From NCBI GenBank assembly GCA_012840085.1, contig DUMB01000079.1, positions 1-43,139 on the forward strand: a DNA stretch of 43,139 nucleotides. Reading direction: 5' to 3'. The stretch comes from Clostridiaceae bacterium. Its GTDB lineage: Bacteria > Bacillota > Clostridia > Acetivibrionales > DUMB01. Under the pieces are notes generated by a model. The model was not told where the DNA came from. It was given only the letters and a program-made list of their open reading frames with translations, and did not search any database. The position numbers and the translations under genes are program-made. Positions 8,511-15,621 of this stretch are shown piece by piece; the stretch's first letter is position 1, and every line of letters begins with the position of its first letter.

Positions 8511-8802
8511 TGCACATGACCTCTTTTGTATATTTTCTATCGAGGCTGTCAATAAATATAAGTATCTCGGCAACTACATCATAAAGTTCAGGAGGTATTT
8601 CATCACCGATATTCAGAGCGCTTAAAGCATGTGCGAGCTCAGTGTCTTTGCAAATAGGTACATTGCTTTCTTCAGCTTTCTCTATTATTTTTTCGGCAAT
8701 CTCACCCTTACCTGCTGCAACAATTTTCGGAGCTTTGTCTTCAAAAGGAGAATATTTAAGGGCCACAGCTTCTTTTATTTGCTTCCTGTTTTTCTTGCTC
8801 AA
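8497..8802 (-). CDS. ylqH: FlhB C-terminal-like protein (YlqH type)
   Basis: This 101-residue protein corresponds only to the cytoplasmic C-terminal domain of the flagellar export switch FlhB. It has 'AVALKYSPFEDKAPKIVAAGKG' and 'PICKDTELAHALSALNIGDEIP'. The autocleavage NPTH loop of true FlhB is absent (here 'LKYSPFED'), as in the orphan Bacillus YlqH. It has no membrane segment and its role is unknown. The start is probably TTG at 8800-8802 following AGGTGAT; in-frame GTG codons at 8823 and 8811 are alternatives. It forms a pair with ylqG upstream, separated by a 21-bp repeat array, and overlaps yraN. Confidence 0.85.
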   Translation of the reverse strand: MSKKNRKQIKEAVALKYSPFEDKAPKIVAAGKGEIAEKIIEKAEESNVPICKDTELAHALSALNIGDEIPPELYDVVAEILIFIDSLDRKYTKEVMCNEIE

Positions 8803-8830
8803 TATTATCACCTGAACTCTCACTATTTTT

Positions 8831-9026
8831 ACTTAAACTCAGAGTAATATCACTGAAGCTTTCTGAAATATCACCTAGCCATCAATAATATCACTTAAAC
8901 TTTAGCTATATCAACTAAGCTTTTAGCAATTTCGCTTAAACTCCCGTTATTATCACCTTTACTCGCTGTAATATCGATTAAACTCCCGGTATTATCACAT
9001 ATGTTCAAAGCACTATCACTTAAACT
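8831..9026. repeat. 21-bp degenerate tandem repeat array, about nine copies
   Basis: Units align as taaactcccgttattatcacc (8939-8959 region), tttactcgctgtaatatcgat, taaactcccggtattatcaca and tatgttcaaagcactatcact, with further diverged copies leftward to about 8831. One unit is 20 bases. The first copy overlaps the ylqG stop codon. On the minus strand one frame (9029 to the stop at 8895) is open for 44 codons and reads as heptads such as SLSEIAK and SLVDIAK, but has no start or ribosome site. Confidence 0.8.
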
Positions 9027-10744
9027 CTCAAATCAACCCTGCCGGTTCTGATTTTTTTGCTCTCTTCAATCATTTCCTTATGTAACTGCATAAGATTTCT
9101 TTCCTTTTCTCTTACCCTGCATTTCATGTCTATCAGCTTGTAACCTTTGTTTAACAGGCTGTCGTACAGCATTCTATAATTGCCTTTAACAAAGTCAGCA
9201 ATCTCTGTGCTTTCAGTACTGATGTTAAGACTGATACTCTTTCCTTTTACAGTGAGAAGTGTATCAATACAACCTAAACTGCTTGTATCCAGTGAAATAA
9301 ATACAGTAATTTCATCAGCATTCAACTTTTTTCTGCGGCTGTTCTTTCTTAGAATATACAGCTCACCTGTTGCATTTTTATTCCACATGTTTACGGGAAA
9401 CTGCATATAGATGGTATGAGAGTATAATTCATTCATGAATCTTATATTAGCCTCAATGTTGTTCAGAACCTTAGCCATTTCTTCCCTGCCGGGAACATTC
9501 TGATATTCGTCAATTCTGGATTTTATGATATCAAGCTTTGTGAGTATATCGCGATAGATACTCTTAAGATCCATTTCCTTTGAAAGATTATTTGAAACAA
9601 GGTTAACGTGTGTCTGCTTAAAACTTCTTTGGACAGGGTCCGTTAGCTTATCTTCATGAACACTGCTGTTGTCCTTTTGATAATCAAATTCATCTTGATA
9701 GGTAAAGTCCTTTGTGATCTTTGATTTATCTGCTGATAGTTTTTTCAGAGCCGAATATATCGAATCTATAAGTACTCCTTTATCATTATCAGAAAGGTTT
9801 TCAAAACTTTCAACGTTGTTGCGTAAATATGACTCAAACAATGCTTTAAAGTCATCTGGAGCATAACTGTCAATAAGATTCAGGTTTGCTGCTGCGTCGG
9901 TTTTAAAAACAATATTTCCCGCAATCAACTTCTCCAACATGCCTGCTGCATCATGCACATCATTTGCAAAATATACATTATTTACATTATTAACATTATT
10001 TGTATCATGTACATTACCTGTATTATTGTTTGTATCTTGTGAAATATTCGAACTGTAAGTCTTCAAAAAATTGTCAAGGCCGCTGGAGTTTTTTATGTTA
10101 ATGCAATTGAACAGTTCATGCATGGAAAAATCATTTTCCAATGCTTTGTAGAAGGAAGTATCTCGTGTTCCATCAATTAAGTTAAATAAATTTTCAATAG
10201 AACTGCTGATTTTGAACTTACCTTCAGCAAGCTGCGTAAGCAAATTTACATTACTTTCATTAATAGGCATTTTATTAGCATATAAATATGCAGCTTTTTC
10301 TGCAGTTATATTTCCAATAGTTTTTATTGATTGGGCAATTAATTCTATTGCGTCTTTTCCAAGAGGTGCATTGAATGCATTTAATTCCCTGGCAATTTCC
10401 AAATTAGTGCTGTCAGCTTTAATATTTAATGAAAAAAGAACATCAACCAAATTGGTGCTACTATCTTTTGGTAAATTACTGTCAGAATTCAAAATCTCAA
10501 GAATTATTTGCCCAGTGTCTTTGCTTTTTACCAGAAGGGTAAGCAAATCCCCGCGACGGACATCAATATCCACCCTTGGCGAAGCTGTGAAGGTGGAGCC
10601 GTCATACAGCTTCAATAAAACATTCCCTGGTGTGACATCCATAATTCTGCATTTTATCACATCACCTGCATTAAGACGGCTAAACAGGTCTGACACATTA
10701 TCGCTGGTTACTGTCTGTTCAAAAACAATTCCATCTATTCTCAT
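9020..10744 (-). CDS. ylqG: FliK-like hook-length-control family protein (YlqG type)
   Basis: This 574-residue protein has an N-terminal beta-rich part ('GDVIKCRIMDVTPGNVLLKLYDG', residues 25-50), a long helical and variable middle, and a C-terminal region (about 445-560) resembling the flagellar hook-length control domain: 'MYMQFPVNMWNKNATGELYI'-like segment, then 'VFISLDTSSLGCIDTLLTVKGK'. The middle contains an Asn/Val-rich low-complexity stretch ('TNNVNNVNNVYFANDV', about residues 240-265). Position between rnhB and ylqH matches Bacillus ylqG. No other flagellar gene lies in the window, so a flagellar role is not implied. ATG 10742-10744 follows GAGGAG. The sequence is fast-evolving; function unknown. 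Confidence 0.75.
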   Translation of the reverse strand: MRIDGIVFEQTVTSDNVSDLFSRLNAGDVIKCRIMDVTPGNVLLKLYDGSTFTASPRVDIDVRRGDLLTLLVKSKDTGQIILEILNSDSNLPKDSSTNLVDVLFSLNIKADSTNLEIARELNAFNAPLGKDAIELIAQSIKTIGNITAEKAAYLYANKMPINESNVNLLTQLAEGKFKISSSIENLFNLIDGTRDTSFYKALENDFSMHELFNCINIKNSSGLDNFLKTYSSNISQDTNNNTGNVHDTNNVNNVNNVYFANDVHDAAGMLEKLIAGNIVFKTDAAANLNLIDSYAPDDFKALFESYLRNNVESFENLSDNDKGVLIDSIYSALKKLSADKSKITKDFTYQDEFDYQKDNSSVHEDKLTDPVQRSFKQTHVNLVSNNLSKEMDLKSIYRDILTKLDIIKSRIDEYQNVPGREEMAKVLNNIEANIRFMNELYSHTIYMQFPVNMWNKNATGELYILRKNSRRKKLNADEITVFISLDTSSLGCIDTLLTVKGKSISLNISTESTEIADFVKGNYRMLYDSLLNKGYKLIDMKCRVREKERNLMQLHKEMIEESKKIRTGRVDLRV

Positions 10745-10760
10745 AGGCTCCTCATACCTA

Positions 10761-11534
10761 TCAGGCGGTAAAGTTTTTTGTATAACTTACTCTATGTATC
10801 GGACAAATTCCATATTTTTTTATAGCGGAAATGTGCTCACCTGTACCATAGCCCTTATGCTTTGAAAAACCGTATTGCGGATATATTGAATCCATTTCAA
10901 CAAGTATCCTGTCCCTTGTTACCTTGGCCAGAATTGAAGCTGCTGCTATTGATATGCTTTTCTGATCACCTTTGACAATGGAGATTTGGGGAATTTTAAG
11001 GTTGTCCAGTTCAATTGCGTCAAAAAGAACAGTCTGAGGCTGCGGATTCAATTTGCTTATGGCTATATCCATAGCCTTTTTAGTCGCGTTTATAATATTT
11101 ATTTCGTCTATGCACTTTTCATCAACTATTCCTATTCCGTAACTAACTGCTTTTTTTCTGATTATATCAAATAGGGCATCTCTCTGTTTTGCAGTGAGTT
11201 TTTTCGAATCATTCAGTTTTTCTATGAATATATCTTTCGGGAGAATAACTGCCGCGGCAACAACAGGCCCTGCAAGAGGACCGCGCCCGGCTTCGTCAAC
11301 TCCTGCTATTAGCTCAATTCCATCGTTATACAACATATTTTCATAACTGCACATTTTTGAAAACCGTTCAATCTCTTCATCTCTTGCAGCTTTTAATTTC
11401 CTGTACTTTAAAATAAGCCTGTCGAGGCATAAACCACTTTGCTGGCCGGCTTCTTCAAGATATTTTAACGCCTCGTCAACCTCCATGCTTTTCACAATAT
11501 TCTCTATATCTTTAATTCTGATTTTTCCAGTCAT
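10761..11534 (-). CDS. rnhB: Ribonuclease HII
   Basis: RNase HII cuts the RNA strand of RNA-DNA hybrids and removes misincorporated ribonucleotides. The 257-residue protein has the conserved 'IAGVDEAGRGPLAGPVVAAA' with catalytic Asp and Glu, 'DSKKLTAKQRD', a later acidic residue in 'VLFDAIELDN', and 'KGDQKSISIAAASILAKVTRD'. An N-terminal extension of about 70 residues precedes the catalytic domain, as in Bacillus-type enzymes. I start it at ATG 11532-11534 because GGAG lies eight bases upstream, within the end of rbgA. The two genes are almost contiguous. Confidence 0.95.
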   Translation of the reverse strand: MTGKIRIKDIENIVKSMEVDEALKYLEEAGQQSGLCLDRLILKYRKLKAARDEEIERFSKMCSYENMLYNDGIELIAGVDEAGRGPLAGPVVAAAVILPKDIFIEKLNDSKKLTAKQRDALFDIIRKKAVSYGIGIVDEKCIDEINIINATKKAMDIAISKLNPQPQTVLFDAIELDNLKIPQISIVKGDQKSISIAAASILAKVTRDRILVEMDSIYPQYGFSKHKGYGTGEHISAIKKYGICPIHRVSYTKNFTA

Positions 11535-11539
11535 TGCTA

Positions 11540-12409
11540 TCACTCCGTACGATAATCAACATCTGCCGGTGCCTCAAGGGAAATTCTTCCTATCTTTCCG
11601 CCTCTGAATTCATCCAGAACAATTGCTGCTATCCTGTTGTAGTCTACTTCTCCACCGGATATTATACAGCCTCTTTTCCTCCCAGCTGCTTCAAGCAGTG
11701 CCAGATTATTTTCCGCCTCAACAGAATCAAGTTTGAAACGGCTTTTTAATTCATTGGGATACTTTTTACTCAGCCTTTCCATTAAAAGTGAAGCGACTTC
11801 AACTATGTCAAAAACCTCATCTTTTATTGCCCCAGTAAAAGCTAAATTCAAACCGGTCTCCTGGTCATCGAATTTTGGCCATAACACACCCGGAGTGTCG
11901 AGGAGATCAATCTGGCTGTTTAATCTTATCCACTGCTTACCGCGGGTTACTCCAGGCTTATCACCGGTTATGGCACTTGCTCTTCCGGCAATTTTGTTGA
12001 TAAAGGAAGATTTTCCCACATTCGGTATGCCGACAACCATGGTTCTGATTGGACGGAACTTTCTTCCTTTTTGTTTTTCTTTTTCTATTTTATCCTTCAT
12101 TATTTCCATGAGCTTCGATTTAAGAGTGTCTATTCCGGTACCTTTAATTGAGTTAACAAATATACATGAGTACCCGTTAGCTGCATACCACTCATTCCAC
12201 TGCCGGGATACTCTTTCATCTGCCAAATCAGACTTATTTAGCACAATAATTCTTGGTTTGTCACCAACAATTTCATCTATCATTGGATTTTTACTGCTTT
12301 TTGGAATTCTGGCATCTAAAAGTTCCAGCACCACGTCTACCAGCTTAAGATTTTCGCTAAGAATTCTGCGGGTTTTTGCCATGTGTCCCGGGTACCAATG
12401 TAGATTCAT
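11540..12409 (-). CDS. rbgA: Ribosome biogenesis GTPase RbgA (YlqF)
   Basis: This GTPase drives late 50S subunit assembly. Its motifs are circularly permuted: G4 (NKSD, residues 58-61) comes before G1 (GIPNVGKS, 127-134) and G3 (DTPG in 'LLDTPGVLWPKF'). The N-terminus 'LHWYPGHMAKTRR' is the family hallmark. The C-terminal domain is present and the length (289 residues) is usual. I use ATG 12407-12409, five bases after GGAGG, rather than the upstream ATG at 12433, which would overlap lepB. It follows lepB by 16 bases. Confidence 0.95.
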   Translation of the reverse strand: MNLHWYPGHMAKTRRILSENLKLVDVVLELLDARIPKSSKNPMIDEIVGDKPRIIVLNKSDLADERVSRQWNEWYAANGYSCIFVNSIKGTGIDTLKSKLMEIMKDKIEKEKQKGRKFRPIRTMVVGIPNVGKSSFINKIAGRASAITGDKPGVTRGKQWIRLNSQIDLLDTPGVLWPKFDDQETGLNLAFTGAIKDEVFDIVEVASLLMERLSKKYPNELKSRFKLDSVEAENNLALLEAAGRKRGCIISGGEVDYNRIAAIVLDEFRGGKIGRISLEAPADVDYRTE

Positions 12410-12425
12410 TATAACCTCCGTATCT

Positions 12426-13028
12426 TCAATCAATTTTTCCTAGTTTTTCTAACGGCCACACTCTGAATACTGCCTTACCTCTTATTTTATCAAAATCAAT
12501 AAGACCTATTTCTCTGCTATCCCTGCTATTTTGCCTATTATCTCCCAATACGAAATATTTATTCTCTTCAATTACAATTGGAGTCGAAATTCTCCCATTT
12601 TCAGTAATACCTGGAGTCACATACGGCTCGTCAAGTCTTACACCGTTAATGTACACATATCCGTCTCTTATATCAAGTTCTTCACCCGGAAGGCCTATTA
12701 CTCTTTTTATGTAGTCTGTTTCCTCAAAACCATATAAAAACTTTTTTAAAAAAGGCAACTTTCTGAAAACCGGATTTACACTTTCCGAGTCTTCATTGGC
12801 CTGCAACACTATTATATCTCCTCTTTTAGGTTTATCAAAATAATAACCCAACTTGTAAACAATAAGCCTGTCTCCGGATGAAAGGGTACGTTCCATTGAA
12901 GAACCGTCGACATATACTTTGTCAAGCACAAACCCTCTCAAAAGCAGAGCAATTAAAAAAGCGAGGAGAATCGCTTCCAGCCAATGTAATATTTCCTTGT
13001 ATAAAGAAGTTTTCTTTTCAGAACTCAT
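12426..13028 (-). CDS. lepB: Signal peptidase I
   Basis: This type I signal peptidase removes signal peptides from exported proteins. One N-terminal membrane segment (about residues 16-33) anchors it with the catalytic domain outside. The catalytic Ser44 is in 'VDGSSMERTL' and Lys108 in 'DYIKRVIGLPGE'; 'VLGDNRQNSRDSR' is the conserved box E. The length (200 residues) fits Gram-positive SipS-type enzymes. ATG 13026-13028 is chosen because AGGG lies at a workable distance; ATG 13037 is only one base after it. It lies between rplS and rbgA and follows a hairpin at 13057-13081. Confidence 0.95.
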   Translation of the reverse strand: MSSEKKTSLYKEILHWLEAILLAFLIALLLRGFVLDKVYVDGSSMERTLSSGDRLIVYKLGYYFDKPKRGDIIVLQANEDSESVNPVFRKLPFLKKFLYGFEETDYIKRVIGLPGEELDIRDGYVYINGVRLDEPYVTPGITENGRISTPIVIEENKYFVLGDNRQNSRDSREIGLIDFDKIRGKAVFRVWPLEKLGKID

Positions 13029-13056
13029 ATTATCCATACCCTAAAAAGTTGTAATA

Positions 13057-13081
13057 TAAAAGGGACGGTTAGTCCCTTTTA
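13057..13081 (-). terminator. Hairpin between rplS and lepB
   Basis: Arms taaaagggac (13057-13066) and gtcccttttа-side bases (13072-13081) form a 10-bp stem with a 5-base loop. On the minus strand it is followed by TTTTATATT, a modest U-tract, so it may be a leaky terminator within the operon. Its GGGAC/GTCCC core resembles the palindrome at 14955-14973. Confidence 0.6.
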
Positions 13082-13103
13082 TAAAATCTTAAATATTATT
13101 CAA

Positions 13104-13457
13104 TTACTGTTTGCTAACAAGCTTTTCTTTAACCTTAGCTGCTTTACCAAGTCTTTCACGCAGATAGTAAAGCTTTGCTCTTCTGATTTTACCTTTTCTA
13201 ATCACTTCAATATGATTAATCTTTGGAGAATGAACGGGAAGTATTCTTTCTACACCAACTCCGTATGAAATTCTCCTTACGGTAAAAGTCTCTCTTAAAC
13301 CTTCTCCCTTAAGGCCTATAACCGTACCTTCGAATGCCTGCAGCCTTTCTCTTCCACCTTCCTTAACTTTGAGGTGAACTCTTACATAATCACCCACTTC
13401 AAGCTTCGGAAGATCAGTTCTAAGCTGCTCCTGTTCTATAGCTTTGATTACGTCCAC
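13104..13457 (-). CDS. rplS: 50S ribosomal protein L19
   Basis: L19 is a small 50S protein at the interface with the 30S subunit. The 117-residue sequence shows the typical '[20 protein letters not shown]', '[14 protein letters not shown]', '[20 protein letters not shown]' and '[20 protein letters not shown]'. The start is GTG at 13455-13457, nine bases after AAGGAGG. It lies downstream of trmD, the usual order, with a 210-base leader that looks structured and may be the autoregulatory L19 leader. Confidence 0.97.
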   Translation of the reverse strand: MDVIKAIEQEQLRTDLPKLEVGDYVRVHLKVKEGGRERLQAFEGTVIGLKGEGLRETFTVRRISYGVGVERILPVHSPKINHIEVIRKGKIRRAKLYYLRERLGKAAKVKEKLVSKQ

Positions 13458-13560
13458 TGGCTATTCCTCCTTCCTTCCAAGACGTTCGTGCATATTCACC
13501 TTTGGTTCAAACAATTCTGCAGAGGACCGTCCGTAATTCACACGGAAAACATTATATCAT
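13458..13560 (-). promoter_or_regulatory. Probable L19 leader RNA
   Basis: The minus-strand RNA before rplS contains a CCGU/ACGG hairpin, then GGACG pairing with CGUCU near the ribosome site, enclosing UGCA/UGCA and UUUG/CAAA helices. The order of sequence blocks (acggacggtcc, ctgca, ggtgaatatgca, gaacgtct, then GGAGG) resembles, from memory, the Rfam L19_leader of low-GC Gram-positives, where excess L19 is thought to repress its own synthesis. I could not run the covariance model. Confidence 0.6.
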
Positions 13561-13668
13561 ATTGAACATAAACTTGTAAATAGTGTTATTTTCAGATAGC
13601 TTGTTTACGTTCATTTCATGTAAACATAAGATAAATATATACATTATACATAAATATATGCATTATAT

Positions 13669-14415
13669 TTATATATTTTCAGTATTATGCTTAATATATT
13701 CATTCATAAACTTGCGGTCCTCTTCTGAAAGGTCAAGTTTTTCGAAGAGGTCAGGCCGCTTATTATACGTCCTGATTAATGATTGTTGCCTTCTCCATTT
13801 ATTTATGTTGGCATGATGTCCTGACAATAGCACATCAGGAACAGTCCTTCCATTAAATTCATATGGCCTTGTATATTGAGGATATTCAAGCATGCCGTTA
13901 AAATGTGACTCTTCAGTGTAGGATTCTTCAGAAGACAACACACCAGGCAGTGTTCTGGTTATGGCGTCAATGAGCACCATGGCAGGAAGTTCCCCGCCGG
14001 TAAGCACATAATCACCTATTGATATCTCTTCATCTACTATCTCTTCAATAATTCTTTCGTCAACACCTTCATAGTGGCCGCACAATAGTATCAAATGACG
14101 GTTTTCCTTTAAACTGTTTACAAGTTTCTGGTTCAGAGTTTTCCCCTGAGGGCTCATGTAAATTACTTTAGGCTTGTAGTCCAGATGTTGAACAATTGAC
14201 TGATATGCGTCATAAATCGGCTGTGCCATCATAACCATCCCGCTGCCGCCACCGTAAGGGTAATCATCAGTTTTTCTATGCTTATCTTTAGAGAAACTTC
14301 TGATATCAACTGCATTTATTTCAATTATTCCTTCACTGCGGGCTCTTCCAACTATACTTTCACCGAGAACTGCATCAAACATCCCGGGAAAGATTGTAAG
14401 TATATCAAACCTCAT
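13669..14415 (-). CDS. trmD: tRNA (guanine-N1)-methyltransferase
   Basis: TrmD methylates G37 of tRNAs using S-adenosylmethionine, preventing frameshifting. The 248-residue SPOUT enzyme begins 'MRFDILTIFPGMFDAVLGES' and has 'DDYPYGGGSGMVMMAQPI' (active-site region), 'LLCGHYEGVDERI' and 'SIGDYVLTGGELPAMVLIDA', which form the trefoil-knot cofactor site. Its ATG overlaps the end of rimM by 11 bases, so translation is probably coupled. It precedes rplS as in most bacteria. Confidence 0.97.
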   Translation of the reverse strand: MRFDILTIFPGMFDAVLGESIVGRARSEGIIEINAVDIRSFSKDKHRKTDDYPYGGGSGMVMMAQPIYDAYQSIVQHLDYKPKVIYMSPQGKTLNQKLVNSLKENRHLILLCGHYEGVDERIIEEIVDEEISIGDYVLTGGELPAMVLIDAITRTLPGVLSSEESYTEESHFNGMLEYPQYTRPYEFNGRTVPDVLLSGHHANINKWRRQQSLIRTYNKRPDLFEKLDLSEEDRKFMNEYIKHNTENI

Positions 14416-14923
14416 TGTCTATCAATCCCTCTGGAATTTTAACAATTATTTTTTTCTCTTCAATCAGTACTTCCAAAACTACACTTTTCAATGCCGGTAT
14501 CAAAATTTCCCGTCCATTATGGCCTTTTACAACATATACATCGTTGCTGCCGGTTTGAAGCACGTCTTCTACTATACCAAGCGTATTTCCGTTTTCCTCA
14601 AGCACTTCGCATCCTATTATATCACAGATAAAATAGGTATCCTCAGGAAGCTTAACGGCATTTTCCCTGTCAACCAAAAGAAACAGGCCCTTTAATGTTT
14701 CAGCCTCATTCATATTGTTTATGCCTTCAAGTTTAAGAATTACAAGGTCACGGAAATATTTAACGCCTAAGACGTTATGTCTTTCCAGATTTCCGGATCT
14801 GTCAACGAACACCCATTCAAGATCATCAAATCTTTCAATATTATCGGTAAGCGGAATTACTTTTACCTCTCCCCTTACCCCATGAGTATTTATGATTTTG
14901 CCAATTTCAAGATATTGATGCAC
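14405..14923 (-). CDS. rimM: 16S rRNA processing protein RimM
   Basis: RimM assists maturation of the 30S head and binds S19. The 172-residue protein has the N-terminal RimM barrel ('YLEIGKIINTHGVRGEVKVIPLT') and a PRC-barrel C-terminal domain ('DTYFICDIIGCEVLEENG', 'DVYVVKGHNGREILIPAL'). The start is GTG at 14921-14923, following GGTGGTGAG. It overlaps trmD and is preceded by the GGGGACG palindrome at 14955-14973. Confidence 0.95.
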   Translation of the reverse strand: MHQYLEIGKIINTHGVRGEVKVIPLTDNIERFDDLEWVFVDRSGNLERHNVLGVKYFRDLVILKLEGINNMNEAETLKGLFLLVDRENAVKLPEDTYFICDIIGCEVLEENGNTLGIVEDVLQTGSNDVYVVKGHNGREILIPALKSVVLEVLIEEKKIIVKIPEGLIDNEV

Positions 14924-14954
14924 CCTACTCTCACCACCATTAATTAAACAAAAC

Positions 14955-14973
14955 GGGGACGTGCACCGTCCCC
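14955..14973 (-). repeat. GGGGACG/CGTCCCC palindrome between khpA and rimM
   Basis: Arms ggggacg (14955-14961) and cgtcccc (14967-14973) flank a 5-base loop. On the minus strand the stem is followed by GTTTTGTTT, an imperfect U-tract. It could act as a weak terminator. Palindromes of this GGGGAC..GTCCCC form also occur as REP-like repeats in other Clostridia (from memory), so a mobile or repeated origin is possible. Confidence 0.7.
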
Positions 14974-14996
14974 TTACCTGTTTAAATAACTTATTC

Positions 14997-15227
14997 TTAC
15001 TGTAATATTTCCACCACTACTCGTTTGTTTTCCTTAACAGCAGCGGCTTTTATTACAGTTCTTATTGCTTTTGCAATTCTACCCTGCTTTCCAATGACTT
15101 TTCCCATGTCTTCCTTTGCAACTTTAAGTTCAAGTATAAGAGACTGCTCTCCTTCAATTTCATTAACAGTAACACTTTCAGGGTAGTCCACTAAAGATTT
15201 TGCAATTATTTCGAGAAGTTCTTTCAT
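14997..15227 (-). CDS. khpA: KH-domain RNA-binding protein KhpA (YlqC)
   Basis: This 76-residue protein is a single KH domain with the GxxG loop in 'MGKVIGKQGRIAKAIRTVIKAA' (Gly-Lys-Gln-Gly). KhpA-type proteins bind RNA, often with KhpB, and affect cell size and sRNA function in Gram-positives. I start at the second of two adjacent ATGs (15225-15227), seven bases after GGAGG; the first (15228-15230) has only four. It lies between rpsP and rimM, its standard place. Confidence 0.93.
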   Translation of the reverse strand: MKELLEIIAKSLVDYPESVTVNEIEGEQSLILELKVAKEDMGKVIGKQGRIAKAIRTVIKAAAVKENKRVVVEILQ

Positions 15228-15289
15228 CATTCTACCTCCAGGTAATACATAATAATGTCTTCTCAAATATATATTTCATAATATTAATA

Positions 15290-15535
15290 TTACTGAATTA
15301 CTCCTGTTTTCTTTAATAAGGACCTGACGGTATCAGTCGGTTGTGCACCGTTTTTAAGCCACTTTGCAGCTTTTTCAGCGTCAATATTTACGTGAACAGG
15401 ATCAGTTGTAGGATTATAAGTACCAATTTCTTCTATAAATCTTCCATCACGGGGATACCTTGAGTCAGCAACAACCACACGATAAAAAGGTTTTTTCTTG
15501 GCACCCATTCTCTTTAATCTAATCTTTACTGCCAT
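15290..15535 (-). CDS. rpsP: 30S ribosomal protein S16
   Basis: S16 is a primary assembly protein of the 30S body. The 81-residue protein starts '[20 protein letters not shown]' and continues '[21 protein letters not shown]', both typical. The ATG at 15533-15535 follows AAGGAGGTGACAAAA. It lies 86 bases after ffh, with a hairpin in the spacer. Confidence 0.97.
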   Translation of the reverse strand: MAVKIRLKRMGAKKKPFYRVVVADSRYPRDGRFIEEIGTYNPTTDPVHVNIDAEKAAKWLKNGAQPTDTVRSLLKKTGVIQ

Positions 15536-15588
15536 TTTTGTCACCTCCTTGCAATATGAGAAACAATATACTAAGCACTTCACTTACT

Positions 15589-15619
15589 AAAAGCATAAGT
15601 AAAATATCTTAATGCTTTT
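15589..15619 (-). repeat. Stem-loop between ffh and rpsP
   Basis: Arms aaaagcataag (from 15589) and cttaatgctttt (to 15619) pair over about 11 bases with one bulged A around an 8-base loop. It starts a few bases after the ffh stop. The minus-strand U-tract is only four bases, so it is at most a partial terminator or a processing/stability element. Confidence 0.5.
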
Positions 15620-15621
15620 TA

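Noticed and set aside
8831..9026. CRISPR array
   Set aside because: The repeats are contiguous 21-bp degenerate units without spacers, and no cas gene is nearby.
11733..12443. 236-residue plus-strand open frame antisense to rbgA
   Set aside because: It is a shadow of rbgA; composition follows the complement of the real codons. The same applies to long antisense frames at 10212-10865, 18534-19061, 33272-33817 and 37822-38439.
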